This document shows positions 7,185-16,237 of a stretch of 34,508 nucleotides of DNA, in pieces. Each line of letters starts with the position of its first letter. The first letter of the stretch is position 1. The notes beneath the pieces were generated by a model that saw only the letters and a program-made list of their open reading frames with translations, was not told the origin of the DNA and made no database searches. Source of the DNA: Pseudogemmobacter humi (GTDB taxonomy: Bacteria; Pseudomonadota; Alphaproteobacteria; Rhodobacterales; Rhodobacteraceae). Location of the stretch: positions 1-34,508 of the forward strand of contig NZ_UXAW01000080.1 in NCBI RefSeq assembly GCF_900609055.1. Reading direction: 5' to 3'. Made by a program: the position numbers and the translations under genes.

Positions 7185-8477
7185 ATGCACGACATCCGCA
7201 TGATCCGCGAAAACCCGGCCGCCTTCGACGCCGCGCTGTCGCGCCGCGGCCTCGCGCCGCTGTCGCCCGCGCTTCTGGCACTGGATGAGAGCCGCCGCGC
7301 GAAGATCCTCGCCGCCGAGACCGCCCAGGCCGAGCAGAACCGCGCCTCGAAAGAGGTCGGCGCCGCGAAGGCCCGCGGTGACGATGCCGAATTCGAGCGC
7401 CTGCGCGCGCTGGTGGCCGAGAAAAAGGCCGAGATCGCCCGGCTGACCCTTGAGGCCGATGCCGAGGACCGCGCGCTGAAGGATCAGCTCGCCACCGTGC
7501 CGAACCTGCCGCTCGCCGAGGTGCCGGAAGGCGCCGACGAGGACGGGAATGTCGAGATCCGTCGCTGGGGCGAGCCGCGCGCGCTCTCTTTCGCGCCGCG
7601 CGAGCATTTCGACATTCCGGGCGTGAAGCCCGGGATGGATTTCGAGACCGCGGCCAAACTTTCCGGCGCGCGTTTCGTGGTGCTGAAAGGCGCGGTGATC
7701 CGGCTGCACCGGGCGCTGGCGCAGTTCATGCTCGACACCCATGTAGAGGAACACGGGCTGACCGAGGTCTGGACTCCGGTTCTGGTGAAATCCGAGGCGA
7801 TGTTCGGCACCAACCAACTGCCGAAATTCGCCGAGGACAGCTATCAGACCACCAACGGCTGGTGGCTGATTCCGACCTCGGAGGTCACGCTGACGAACAG
7901 CGCCGCGGGCGAGATCCTTGATGAGCGCGCGCTTCCGGTCCGCATGACCGCCCATACCCAGTGCTTCCGCTCCGAGGCCGGATCGGCGGGCAAGGACACC
8001 ACCGGGATGCTGCGCCAGCACCAGTTCGAAAAGGTCGAGATGGTGACGCTCTGCACCCCCGAAACCGCGCTGGCCGAGCATGAGCGCATGACCGCCCAGG
8101 CCGAAGCGATCCTGCAAAAGCTGGGCCTGCCCTACCGCGTCGTGCTGCTCTGCACCGGCGACATGGGTTTCGGCGCGCAAAAGACCCATGATCTGGAAGT
8201 CTGGCTGCCGGGGCAGAACCGCTACCGCGAAATCTCCTCGGTCTCGACCTGCGGCCAGTTCCAGGCCCGGCGGATGAACGCGCGCTACCGCCCCGAGGGC
8301 GGCGGCAAGCCCGAGTTCCTCGCCACGCTGAACGGCTCGGGCCTCGCGGTCGGCCGCACCCTGATCGCGGTGCTGGAAAACGGTCAGCAGGAGGACGGCT
8401 CGGTCGAAATCCCCGCGGCGCTGCACGGCTACCTCGGTGGCAAAACCCGCATCAGCTCTGACGGCGCGCTGGTCTGA
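7185..8477 (+). CDS. serS: Seryl-tRNA synthetase
   Basis: A class II aminoacyl-tRNA synthetase that charges tRNA-Ser. The ATG at 7185 gives 430 aa, starting [22 protein letters not shown], the conserved SerRS N-terminus. Further upstream in frame the sequence is not family-like. Residues about 30-100 form the Ala/Glu/Arg-rich antiparallel coiled-coil arm that contacts the tRNA long variable arm. The catalytic core shows motif 2 FRSEAG (261-266, with downstream [13 protein letters not shown]) and motif 3 GSGLAVGRT (384-392). A purine-rich GAGAGAGCGAGA stretch lies upstream of the start. A GC hairpin follows the stop. A tRNA-Ser gene is also in this window, at its far end. Confidence 0.98.
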   Translation: MHDIRMIRENPAAFDAALSRRGLAPLSPALLALDESRRAKILAAETAQAEQNRASKEVGAAKARGDDAEFERLRALVAEKKAEIARLTLEADAEDRALKDQLATVPNLPLAEVPEGADEDGNVEIRRWGEPRALSFAPREHFDIPGVKPGMDFETAAKLSGARFVVLKGAVIRLHRALAQFMLDTHVEEHGLTEVWTPVLVKSEAMFGTNQLPKFAEDSYQTTNGWWLIPTSEVTLTNSAAGEILDERALPVRMTAHTQCFRSEAGSAGKDTTGMLRQHQFEKVEMVTLCTPETALAEHERMTAQAEAILQKLGLPYRVVLLCTGDMGFGAQKTHDLEVWLPGQNRYREISSVSTCGQFQARRMNARYRPEGGGKPEFLATLNGSGLAVGRTLIAVLENGQQEDGSVEIPAALHGYLGGKTRISSDGALV

Positions 8478-8489
8478 GGAAAAGAGCAA

Positions 8490-8506
8490 GGGCCGGTTCC
8501 CGGCCC
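8490..8506 (+). terminator. Hairpin after serS
   Basis: A perfect 7-bp stem GGGCCGG (8490-8496) / CCGGCCC (8500-8506) with a TTC triloop begins 13 nt after the serS stop. No T-run follows. The TTC triloop resembles the second hairpin of the modular 3' element seen elsewhere in the window. Confidence 0.5.
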
Positions 8507-8583
8507 CTCGCCTGCTACGCATAGATGGTTGCGCAAGAGGAAAGCCAGAGTCCCGCCCGCCCGGCCGGCCGGCACAAAAGAGG

Positions 8584-8722
8584 TCCGCGCCTTGCGGCGC
8601 GGATGCCTCCGGCGGGGATATTTAGAGACAGAAAATGATCGAAGGCGTCTCGCCTCATTTTCTGTCTGAAAATATCCCGAGGGGTGAGCCGCCGAAGGCG
8701 GCGAGGGGGCGAGCAGCCCCCT
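8584..8722. repeat. Modular 3' element, two facing copies between serS and der
   Basis: On the minus strand, 4 nt after the der stop, comes module A (GGGGGC/GCCCCC hairpin, about 8706-8722). Module B follows (GCCGCC-TTC-GGCGGC hairpin, about 8689-8703), then a tail ending in GGGATATTTTCAGACAGAAAA (8655-8678). On the plus strand, facing it, a TCCGCGCC/GGCGCGGA hairpin (8584-8603) is followed by a near-identical tail GGGATATTTAGAGACAGAAAA (8615-8638). The two 24-nt tails are inverted repeats with 2 mismatches around a 16-nt loop that itself holds GGCG/CGCC. This suits a bidirectional terminator or stabiliser for the convergent pair. Confidence 0.8.
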
Positions 8723-8725
8723 TTC

Positions 8726-10192
8726 TTACTTCTTCACCTGCTTGCCGGTGTGTTTCCTCAGCCGCGATGGCGTGTGGAATTTGCGCTCTTTGAACGGGTT
8801 CTGCTCGCCCTGACCGCGCAGGAAGATCCTGATCGGCGTCCCGGGCATGTCGAAATGGTCGCGCAAGCCGTTGACCAGATAGCGTTTGTAGCTTTCCGGC
8901 AACTCCTCGGGGCGCGAGCATTTGATCACGAAGCCCGGCGGGCGGGTCTTGGCCTGGGTGATGTAGCGCAGCTTGATGCGGTGGCCGCCGGGAGCGGGCG
9001 GCGGATGGGCCTCGGTCATCGCCGAGAGCCAGGAGTTCAGCCGCGCCGTCGGCACCCGGCGGTTCCAGGTGGCATGGGCGCGCAGGATGGCGTCGTGGAG
9101 CCGGTCCATGCCGCGCCCGGTCTTACCCGAGACGGTGACCAGCGGCGCGCCGCGCAGCTGCGGCAGGAGGCGCTCGAACATCTCCTTGAGTTCCGCCAAC
9201 TTCTCCTGGCGCTCGCTCTCCAGATCCCATTTGTTGACCGCCACCACTACCGCGCGGCCCTCGGTCTCGGCGAAATCGGCGATGCGCAGGTCCTGGGTCT
9301 CGAAGGGGATCTCCACGTCGAGCAGAACCACCACCACCTCGGCGAATCGGACCGCGCGCAGCCCGTCGGCGACCGAGAGCTTTTCCAGCTTGTCGGTGAC
9401 GCGGGCCTTCTTGCGCATCCCGGCGGTGTCCCAGATCCGCACCGGCGTGCCCATCCAGTCGGCCCTGACCGAGATCGCATCGCGGGTGATCCCCGCCTCG
9501 GGGCCGGTCAGCATCCGGTCCTGGCCGAGGATGCGGTTCACCAGCGTCGATTTCCCGGCATTGGGCCGGCCGATCACCGCGATTTGCAGGGGCTTCACGG
9601 CCGAGGGGCGCCAGGCTTCCTCGTCGTCTTCCTCCTCGCTGTCCTCGGGGATGTCGAGGTCGGTCAGCGGCAGGGTCTCGGCCTCGCGTTCGGCGAATTC
9701 GTCGCCCAGAGGGCGCAGCATGTGGTAGAGGTCGTCCATCCCCTCGCCGTGCTCGGCGGAAAGCCGGACCGGCTCGCCAAGGCCGAGGCTGTAGGCTTCC
9801 AGCGCGCCGGATTCGCCCGCGCGGCCCTCGGCCTTGTTCACCCCGAGAATCACCCGGGCGTTTTTCTTCCTGAGAATATCGGCGAAGGTCTCGTCCGAGG
9901 GCGTCACCCCCACCCGGCCGTCGATCAGGAACAGGCAGATATCGGCCATTTCGACCGCGCGCTCGGTCAGGCGGCGCATGCGGCCCTGGAGGCTGTCGTC
10001 GGTGATTTCCTCAAGCCCTGCGGTGTCGATCACGGTGAAACGCAGATCGAACAGCCGCGCGTCGCCCTCGCGCAGGTCGCGCGTCACCCCGGGCTGGTCG
10101 TCGACCAGCGCCAGCTTCTTCCCCACCAGCCGGTTGAAAAGCGTGGATTTGCCGACATTGGGACGGCCGACGATGGCGAGGGTAAAGCTCAT
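8726..10192 (-). CDS. der: Ribosome biogenesis GTPase Der (EngA)
   Basis: An essential double-GTPase needed for 50S subunit maturation. The 488-aa protein has two consecutive G domains with P-loops GRPNVGKS (9-16) and GRPNAGKS (208-215), each followed by DTAG and NKxD-type motifs (VNKAEG and VNKWDLE). An acidic linker (about 165-193, with a run of Glu/Asp) joins them, and a C-terminal KH-like domain ends in a basic tail (KHTGKQVKK). The first domain's G4 motif reads NKAE rather than NKxD, which is usual in Der. It is the last gene of the yfgM-like/bamB/der operon and ends at the modular 3' element. Confidence 0.97.
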   Translation of the reverse strand: MSFTLAIVGRPNVGKSTLFNRLVGKKLALVDDQPGVTRDLREGDARLFDLRFTVIDTAGLEEITDDSLQGRMRRLTERAVEMADICLFLIDGRVGVTPSDETFADILRKKNARVILGVNKAEGRAGESGALEAYSLGLGEPVRLSAEHGEGMDDLYHMLRPLGDEFAEREAETLPLTDLDIPEDSEEEDDEEAWRPSAVKPLQIAVIGRPNAGKSTLVNRILGQDRMLTGPEAGITRDAISVRADWMGTPVRIWDTAGMRKKARVTDKLEKLSVADGLRAVRFAEVVVVLLDVEIPFETQDLRIADFAETEGRAVVVAVNKWDLESERQEKLAELKEMFERLLPQLRGAPLVTVSGKTGRGMDRLHDAILRAHATWNRRVPTARLNSWLSAMTEAHPPPAPGGHRIKLRYITQAKTRPPGFVIKCSRPEELPESYKRYLVNGLRDHFDMPGTPIRIFLRGQGEQNPFKERKFHTPSRLRKHTGKQVKK

Positions 10193-10238
10193 GGCGCAAC
10201 AGTTCTCCTGAAGCCAGCGGCCTTACACGCGAAAGCGT

Positions 10239-11567
10239 TCAGCGGAAAGCCAGAAGTTGGCCGTTGTTCGACACAACATAGAGCGTGCCACCCGCAACCG
10301 CGGGCTGGCTGGCCGCGCCGCCGGGGATCTCAGTTGTCGCGACCAGGGTGCCGTCGGTGGGCGAAAAGCCCCTGAGCACGCCGTCGCCCGAGGCGACCCA
10401 GAGCCGCCCGCCGGCCAGCACCGGGCCGTAATGGGCGGTGATGTCCTTGCGCTTGCGGACTTTCTCGGCGGTGTAATAGGGCAGATCGACCGCCCAGATC
10501 ACCGCGCCCGTCGCGGCATCGAGCCGCGCCAGCCGCGCCTCGTCGGAGACGAGGAACACCGATCCCCCCGCCACCGCGAGCGGCCCGAGCGCACCTTCCT
10601 CGGCCGACCAGATCCGCTCGCCCGAGGCCGTGTCGAGCGCAACGGTGCGCCCGGCGGCCGTGCCGGTGTAGAGCCGGTCGCCCACCAGCGCCGCGTCGCC
10701 GGTCACGTCCTGGGCCTCGCCATAGGCGATGCCGGGGCGGCGGCCCGCGATGGATTCCTGCCAGACTTTGGTGCCGCCGCCAATCTTCAGCACCGCGATC
10801 AGATCGCCCGCGCCCGAGGGGAAGATCACCGCACGCTCGCCCACCGTGGGCGCCGCCGCGCCGAGATAGCCCGCGAGGCCAGGGGTTCCGGTCACATGCC
10901 AGACCACCTTGCCGTCGGCCGCATTCAGCGCCCAGGCCGCGCCGTCGCGGCCGGTGGCATAGACCACGCCATCCGCCACCGCGGGGGCGCCATGAACCGG
11001 CGCATCCATGCGCTGGCGCCATGCCACTGCGCCGGAGGCCGCGTCCAGCGCGACGATCTCGCCGTAAGCGGTGCTGACGTAGAGCCGCCCGCCCTCGGCG
11101 GCGAGCCCGCCGCCCGAAACCCGCCCGCCGCGGTCGGTGGTGGGCGTGAGGTCGGCCTGCCACAGCAGCGCGCCCGAGGCAGACACCGCCGAGACCACCA
11201 TCGCCGCATCCAGCGCGAAGGCGCGGCCACCCGCCACCACCGGCGCGGCCGCGATGCGGGCGCGGCGCGACGAGCCCTCGCCCACCGATGTCGCCCAGAT
11301 CAGCCGGGGCGCGGCCGAGAGCGCGGCATGGGGCGCGTGGTGGCGGGCATTGCCGCCGCGCTGCGCCCATTCGGCATTCTGCTGCTGCCCGGGCAGGCTG
11401 ATCGCGGCCGAGCCGCGCACAGCAGCCGCATCGCGCGAGGAGGATCCCTCCAGCACGTCGCGCACGTCGATCCGTTCGCCCGAGAGGATCACCTCGCGCT
11501 CGCCGCAAGCGCCAAGCAGCGCCAGTCCCAGAGCCGCACCCGTCAGCCAGCCGATCCGCCGTTCCAT
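10239..11567 (-). CDS. bamB: BamB-like outer-membrane assembly lipoprotein
   Basis: A PQQ-type beta-propeller lipoprotein of the BAM complex that supports insertion of outer-membrane beta-barrels. The 442-aa product has a lipoprotein signal with lipobox LLGAC (Cys21), then repeated blades with patterns such as VVAGGRAFALDA, LYVSTAYGEIVALDAASGAVAWR, VVYATGRDGAAWALNAADGKVVW and LWVASGDGVLRGFSPTDG. Each blade has the Trp-docking GxxxWxxx type of ending. The E. coli gene order bamB-der is kept here, with a YfgM-like gene immediately upstream. I infer the BamB role from domain and context. Other PQQ-propeller lipoproteins would look similar. Confidence 0.88.
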   Translation of the reverse strand: MERRIGWLTGAALGLALLGACGEREVILSGERIDVRDVLEGSSSRDAAAVRGSAAISLPGQQQNAEWAQRGGNARHHAPHAALSAAPRLIWATSVGEGSSRRARIAAAPVVAGGRAFALDAAMVVSAVSASGALLWQADLTPTTDRGGRVSGGGLAAEGGRLYVSTAYGEIVALDAASGAVAWRQRMDAPVHGAPAVADGVVYATGRDGAAWALNAADGKVVWHVTGTPGLAGYLGAAAPTVGERAVIFPSGAGDLIAVLKIGGGTKVWQESIAGRRPGIAYGEAQDVTGDAALVGDRLYTGTAAGRTVALDTASGERIWSAEEGALGPLAVAGGSVFLVSDEARLARLDAATGAVIWAVDLPYYTAEKVRKRKDITAHYGPVLAGGRLWVASGDGVLRGFSPTDGTLVATTEIPGGAASQPAVAGGTLYVVSNNGQLLAFR

Positions 11568-11617
11568 GTCCAGGTCCTGCCCCTTCCGTCTTCTTCGCTC
11601 TGGCCGCCGCGCGGGCG

Positions 11618-12316
11618 TCAGTCTTCCTGTTCTTCCGCCGCGGGCGCCGCCGCCTCTGCCCCGGCCGAAGCCGGAACCGCAGGCGCGCCGCCGAGCGCGG
11701 TGACCACCTGGCCCGCGCGCGCGCGCAGGCTGGCGCCGGCATCCTCGGCCGTGGTCAGCGCCACCAGCGCCTGGATGGCCCCGGCGCTGTCGCCTTCCTC
11801 GATCAGAAGGTAGGCAAGCTGTTCCGCCGCCAGCGCCCGGTAGGGCCGGCCCGCGCCCGCGATACCCTCAAGCGACGCGCGCCGTTCGGCCAGCGGCATA
11901 TCCGCTCCGGCCACCCCGACCCGGCGCAGAATCGCCAGATCGCGCCAGGCCGGCGCCAGCGTCGTATCGGCGATCACCGCATCCAGCGCGGCGAGCGTGG
12001 CCTCGCGGTCCTCGCCCGGGTCCGAGGCCGCGATCAGATCGCGGATCACCACCTGGGTTCCGGTCGCGGGCACCGCGGCCAGCGCCTCGCGCCGCGCCTC
12101 GGGCGAGCCGGTGTCGAGCGCGTCGATCAGCGCATCGCCGAAGCCCTCGGCCCGTGCCGCCTCGCGCGCCTTCGACCATTGCGTGAAGGCGGTGCCGCCG
12201 ACGATCACCAGGATCACCACGCCGCCGATCCAGCCGTAACGGCGGAACAGCCCATAGAGCCGGTCGCGGCGCAGTTCTTCGCTGACTTCGTCGATGAAGC
12301 TGTCGGGATTGCTCAC
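11618..12316 (-). CDS. YfgM-like membrane-anchored TPR protein
   Basis: A 232-aa protein with a short cytoplasmic N-terminus (SFIDEVSEELRRDRLYGLFRRYG), one TM helix (about 28-45, GWIGGVVILVIVGGTAF) and an Ala-rich periplasmic TPR-like domain (ARAEGFGDALIDALDTG..., LAILRRVGVAG, YRALAAEQLAYLLIEEGDSAGAIQALVAL). The C-terminus is Ala/Pro/Glu low-complexity. E. coli YfgM sits between hisS and bamB, is linked to SecYEG and periplasmic chaperones, and has this topology. The position just upstream of bamB supports the call. Its function in alphaproteobacteria is inferred. Confidence 0.75.
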   Translation of the reverse strand: MSNPDSFIDEVSEELRRDRLYGLFRRYGWIGGVVILVIVGGTAFTQWSKAREAARAEGFGDALIDALDTGSPEARREALAAVPATGTQVVIRDLIAASDPGEDREATLAALDAVIADTTLAPAWRDLAILRRVGVAGADMPLAERRASLEGIAGAGRPYRALAAEQLAYLLIEEGDSAGAIQALVALTTAEDAGASLRARAGQVVTALGGAPAVPASAGAEAAAPAAEEQED

Positions 12317-12357
12317 GGGCCGGGGCCTTCCTGCCTTTGGTCTTTGTCTCGCCTCGT

Positions 12358-12385
12358 CTTACAGGGATTCCCGCCGGATTGCCAA
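12358..12385 (-). promoter_or_regulatory. Candidate promoter of yfgM-like/bamB/der
   Basis: On the minus strand a -35-like TTGGCA (12380-12385) is separated by 16 nt from a -10-like TGTAAG (12358-12363). It ends about 41 nt before the start of the YfgM-like gene and lies in the only non-coding stretch upstream of this operon. The -35 is good. The -10 matches the consensus at four of six positions. Confidence 0.4.
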
Positions 12386-12423
12386 GTCCCGGCCGGCGGG
12401 CTCAGACGAAAGCCGCGCGGGCC

Positions 12424-15400
12424 TCACAGCCCCTCCAGCCTTTCGCGATACAGCGCGATCCGGTCGCGATAAGGGCCGTCGGGCATCCGTCCCCCGGCCT
12501 CAAGCGCCTCCAGCACGCCGATTGCCTCCTGCAACAGAAGCGAGCCGTCCTGATAATAGAAACTGGCGCGGTAAAGTCCGTCGGCCAGTTCCACGAGATT
12601 CATCGCATCTTCCGGCCGGGTGCCGGCGATCCAGCGCATGATCGCCAGCGACTGCTCCTCGATCGGGCGGCCCTGCTCGTAATTGCCTTCAAAATACCAG
12701 CTGTCCGCCAGGTGGCGCAAAGCATAGCCGAGGTTGCGCTGGTCATCGGGCGAATCCGGCACCTGGCCCGCGATCCAGCGGCGCAGGGCGATACCGGCCT
12801 CCAGCTCCACCCGCGCAGCCGGATAATCCTGCATCGCCAACAGCACCTCGCCGGCCTTTTCCAGCGCAAAAGCGTAGTCGCGCGCGGCGGGAACGCTCCA
12901 GGGATCCTCCGAGGAGATCGCATAGGCCAGCGCCGCCATGTCGCGATAGGCCCGCAGCGCCGAGGCCAGATCCCCGGCGGCGAAAAAGGCCTGGCCCAGC
13001 CGGTTCGCGGCACTCACCCGCTCGCCCGGCACCAGCGGATCGAGCGGGCGCATCGCTGCGATCTGTTCCATCAGGCTGACCGAACGCTGGCCGAGCGGCA
13101 CCGCGGCGGCGGCCTCGTTCAGCGCCACCAGCGCCCCGATCTGCAGGTTCAGCGCCCCCGCCAGTTCACGCATCGACAGGTGATCCGCGGGCATTTCCGC
13201 AAGCAGCGCCTCGCGGATCGCAATCGCCTCGTCGAGATAGCCGCGCGCGGTGGCGGCATCGCCGAGGCCCAGATACAGATCGCCGATATCGACCAGCGAA
13301 GCGGCCACGTCGCGGCGGTATTGCGCCACGCGCGGGTCGCTTTCCACAAGGCTGCGGCGCAGGTCGAGCGCCTGCTGAAACAGCGCCAGCGCCGCGTCGT
13401 AATCGCCCATCCCCATCGAGGCCAGCGCCATCTTGCCATAGGCCACCGCCAGATCGCGCTGGCGCGGCAGATTGCCGGGGTCGATGGCCACCATCGCCTC
13501 GCGCAGCTCGCGGCTTTTGCCGAAGGCCTCCAGCGCGCCCGCGGGATCGCCCTCTTTCATGTGCAATTCGCCGAATTTCTCCCAGGAGTTCGACAGATCG
13601 CGCAGCCAGACCGCATTCTGCGGGTCGAGTTCGCTCAGGCTTTCGCGCAGGCCCTGCGAATGCTGATAGGCCATCATCGCCGAGCCGACATCGCCCATCC
13701 CCAGATGGATATCGCCGATCCGCTCCCAGGCGACCGAGGAATCGCGCCGCCGCCGCGTGTTGCCGGGGTCGAGTTCGGCCAGTTCCTCGCGGATCCTGAG
13801 CGCCTCGTTGTAGATCGCCAGCGCGGTGTCGTAATCGGCTTCGGCGAACATCATGTCGCCAAGCCGCTCCAGGCTGACCGAAAGATCGCGGCGCAGGTCC
13901 TGGTCGTCGGGGAAACGGTCCACCAGCCGCTGCGTCAGCTCCAGCGAAACGTCGAAGGCGGCGCGGGCGCTCTCGTAATCGCCCATGGCGGCATGGACAT
14001 CGCCGATCCGCTCATGGGTGTAGGAAACGTCGCGGAGCGCGGTCACGCTTTCGGGGTCGAGGTCGAGCAGCAGCAGGAAGATCTCGCGCGCCTCCTCATG
14101 CGAGACCAGCGCCGCCTGGTAATCGGCCAGCAGATAGCGCACAAGGCCGTGGCTGTTCGACAGCAGCGCCGCCTCGCGCATCAGATCGGTATCGTCGGGC
14201 GCCTGCGAGCGCAGCGCCAGTGCCGCCTCATAGGCGCGGATATAGCTGTCCTCGGCCTCGCGCAGATGGCCCTGCTGGATCATCACCTCGCCCACCGCCT
14301 GGCGTGCCCAGATCAGCTCGCGCTGCCAGCCGGTGTCTTCGGGCTCGGCCCGCGACATCGCCTCAAGGAAATCGACCTGCGAGAGATAAGCCCCGAGCGC
14401 GCCGTAGCTGTTCCCGGCCACCTGATAGAGATCGCCCAGATCCCCCATCGCCACGGCATAGGCCAGTTTCGCCTCGCGGTCGGGCAGATCGGCGCGGATC
14501 CCGGTGTAAAGCTCGGCCGCGAGGGTCAGATCGCCGATCGCCAGGTCGTAGCGCAGGGCGGTGCGCGCGACATTGGCGTTCATGATATGGGTCGAAGCCT
14601 CGGACAGGGTGCGGATGATATTCGTCTCGCGCGTCGCCACCCGCGCCTGCGCGTCGATCCCGGCGGCCTCGGTCAGCAGTTCGCGCGCGCCCTCCTGCGA
14701 GCCGAGCGCCGCAAGCTCCTCGGCCTTCGCCCGCAGATCGGCCACCCGCGGATCGTCGGAGGCGTATTTCATCAGATCCGACTGGAAGGCCATATAGGCC
14801 CGCGCCGCCTCTTCCAGCTTGCCGCGGCGGTCTTCGGCGGGGGCGGATTTCAGATTGCCCGAGATCATCGCGCGGTAGAGCGGCGCCAGCGGGATGTCGT
14901 TCACCGCCGCCATCTGCTCAACCTCGGCGCGCAATTCGGGGGTGAATTCCGACATCGCCAGCAGCAGAAGCTCGCGTTCGGGCAGATCGCCCTTGCCGGT
15001 GATATAGAGGAGCCGCGGCAGGCCGCTTTCGATATAGGGCAGCTGACGCCCGCGCGAGCGGTCGTAGACATCCTGCTGCACCAGCGTCAGCGCCGATTTC
15101 AGTTCCACCCCTTTGGTGGCGAAATGGCGCAAAAGCGCGGCGGTGAAGGGCGAGTTCTTCCCGGTCCCGTCCGAGGCGGTCTCGCCCGGGGCGGCGGCGA
15201 AGGCGAAGACCACCCCGTCGGCGCGACCGATCCGGCCAAGGCCGGGAACGGGCTTCGCCGCCTCGGGCGGGTCGTCCGCCAGCGCCACCGCGCCGCGCCC
15301 GTCGGGGTCGGGCGTGCCCTGCCCCGCGAAAGGATCGTCGCGACAGGCGTCGAGCAGGAAGACCGCATTCGCCGAAACCGCGGCAAGCGTCTCCTGCACC

Positions 15401-15783
15401 TCCGAGAGCGGCAGCGCCGAACCCGTCAGCCCCGCGACCGATTTCGCCTCGGCATCGGTCGGCAGAAGGTAGTTCACCCCGTCGATCGCCACGCCATGGC
15501 CGGCGTAGAACACCAGCGCCAGATCGGCCCCCGCCCCGTCCTCGCGGAAATCCTCCAGCGCGCGGCGCATCCGCCGCAGATCGCGGTCGGTCTCGGTCCA
15601 GACCTCGAAGCCGAGGGCCTTGAGCATATCCTCCATCGCCCGGGCATCGTTCACCGGATTGGAGAGCGGGCGCAGGTGGCGGTAATCCTCGGTGGCGAGG
15701 ATCAGGGCGACGCGCTTCTCGGCCATGGCCGCGGCGGCCTGACCGAAAAGAAACACAGCGACAAAGAGAAAGCGGCGAAACAT
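12424..15783 (-). CDS. Secreted caspase-family protein with TPR-like repeat array
   Basis: With ATG at 15781-15783 this gives 1119 aa starting with a Sec signal peptide (MFRRFLFVAVFLFGQAAAAMA). Residues about 23-250 form a peptidase C14 (metacaspase/caspase-fold) domain: KRVALILATEDY, the catalytic-His strand LVFYAGHG (His96) and the catalytic-Cys strand VFLLDACRDD (Cys147), so the dyad is intact. A linker runs to about 400. From about residue 450 to the end come roughly ten degenerate TPR-like units of about 50 residues with the pattern RRDLS-S-ERIGD...GDY..A...Y...L.LRE.L...DP.N. A longer in-frame start (1163 aa) puts 44 basic residues before the signal peptide, so it was not used. Substrate and role are unknown. 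Signal peptide and repeats suggest a periplasmic protease or scaffold that binds partners through the repeats. Confidence 0.85.
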   Translation of the reverse strand: MFRRFLFVAVFLFGQAAAAMAEKRVALILATEDYRHLRPLSNPVNDARAMEDMLKALGFEVWTETDRDLRRMRRALEDFREDGAGADLALVFYAGHGVAIDGVNYLLPTDAEAKSVAGLTGSALPLSEVQETLAAVSANAVFLLDACRDDPFAGQGTPDPDGRGAVALADDPPEAAKPVPGLGRIGRADGVVFAFAAAPGETASDGTGKNSPFTAALLRHFATKGVELKSALTLVQQDVYDRSRGRQLPYIESGLPRLLYITGKGDLPERELLLLAMSEFTPELRAEVEQMAAVNDIPLAPLYRAMISGNLKSAPAEDRRGKLEEAARAYMAFQSDLMKYASDDPRVADLRAKAEELAALGSQEGARELLTEAAGIDAQARVATRETNIIRTLSEASTHIMNANVARTALRYDLAIGDLTLAAELYTGIRADLPDREAKLAYAVAMGDLGDLYQVAGNSYGALGAYLSQVDFLEAMSRAEPEDTGWQRELIWARQAVGEVMIQQGHLREAEDSYIRAYEAALALRSQAPDDTDLMREAALLSNSHGLVRYLLADYQAALVSHEEAREIFLLLLDLDPESVTALRDVSYTHERIGDVHAAMGDYESARAAFDVSLELTQRLVDRFPDDQDLRRDLSVSLERLGDMMFAEADYDTALAIYNEALRIREELAELDPGNTRRRRDSSVAWERIGDIHLGMGDVGSAMMAYQHSQGLRESLSELDPQNAVWLRDLSNSWEKFGELHMKEGDPAGALEAFGKSRELREAMVAIDPGNLPRQRDLAVAYGKMALASMGMGDYDAALALFQQALDLRRSLVESDPRVAQYRRDVAASLVDIGDLYLGLGDAATARGYLDEAIAIREALLAEMPADHLSMRELAGALNLQIGALVALNEAAAAVPLGQRSVSLMEQIAAMRPLDPLVPGERVSAANRLGQAFFAAGDLASALRAYRDMAALAYAISSEDPWSVPAARDYAFALEKAGEVLLAMQDYPAARVELEAGIALRRWIAGQVPDSPDDQRNLGYALRHLADSWYFEGNYEQGRPIEEQSLAIMRWIAGTRPEDAMNLVELADGLYRASFYYQDGSLLLQEAIGVLEALEAGGRMPDGPYRDRIALYRERLEGL

Positions 15784-15881
15784 CGCAAAGACCCGGGCTC
15801 TGCCCGCCAGTCTCGCTGCGCCGCCCGGGGGCGTCAAAGGGAAAATACCCCGCCCCCGTGCGGAGAACCCGACCTCGCAAA

Positions 15882-15994
15882 GGGGGCGCAGCCCCCTCGC
15901 GCCTGCGGCGCTCACCCCCGGGGTATTTATATCAGGATGAAAGCATACGACCCCATCCCCGCTCTTATGCTTTCACCCTGATCCAAATACCCCC
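15882..15994. repeat. Modular 3' element with long inverted repeat (copy 2)
   Basis: On the plus strand: module A GGGGGC-GCA-GCCCCC (15882-15896), module B GCGCC-TGC-GGCGC (15899-15911), then the tail GGGGTATTT...CAGGATGAAAGCATA (15920-15947). An inverted tail follows (15966-15993) with only 3 mismatches, and next to it GCCGGAGGC. The tail arms are 28 nt long with an 18-nt loop. Both neighbouring genes (caspase protein and ABC exporter) are on the minus strand, so this copy is not between convergent genes. A separate partial tail (GAAAATACCCCGCC, about 15841-15854) lies nearer the caspase gene start. Confidence 0.75.
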
Positions 15995-16185
15995 GCCGGA
16001 GGCATCCGCCGCGTTCCACAGACGACCGGTCCGGCAGGAACGCGGACTCTCACCCCCCCCTGGCGAGCGGGCGGCGCCCTTTCGGCCCCGGCCAACCGCC
16101 CGGCGAAGACGCATGCTACACCTGATCCGGATCCTTCCGCCGGACGGGATCAGGCGAGCGGACCCGCAGGCGCGGGCCCATGCCG
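15995..16185. other. Gene-free stretch with two hairpins
   Basis: This is the middle of the 454-nt gene-free region between the caspase-family gene and the ABC exporter. It holds a 9-bp inverted repeat CCGCGTTCC (16009-16017) / GGAACGCGG (16037-16045), and an 8-bp inverted repeat CCTGATCC (16121-16128) / GGATCAGG (16147-16154) around TCC/GGA. I see no convincing reading frame, RNA gene or promoter in the rest. Confidence 0.5.
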
Positions 16186-16229
16186 TTCATCCTGCCGCAA
16201 TATCCCCGCCCTCGGGCCGACGCCGGCCC
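16186..16229 (-). repeat. Modular 3' element after the ABC exporter (copy 6)
   Basis: On the minus strand, directly after the exporter stop codon, a GGGCCG/CGGCCC hairpin (16214-16229, 4-nt loop) is followed by a GGGGATATT tail, 4 nt and CAGGATGAA (16186-16206). This is module B plus tail. Module A is absent. The position right at a stop codon matches the copies after der and DUF1289. Confidence 0.65.
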
Positions 16230-16237
16230 AAGGGTGC

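Noticed and set aside
6537-8522. 661-codon minus-strand open frame opposite serS
   Set aside because: No recognisable domain. It is opposite an unmistakable serS and overlaps yajC.
8684-10375. 563-codon plus-strand open frame opposite der
   Set aside because: An antisense shadow. The composition is typical of reverse-frame translation in GC-rich DNA.
12337-15981. 1214-codon plus-strand open frame opposite the caspase-family gene
   Set aside because: It is the mirror of a high-GC3 gene: rich in Arg, His, Gln and Gly with no domain, and it lies opposite a gene with clear motifs and signal peptide.
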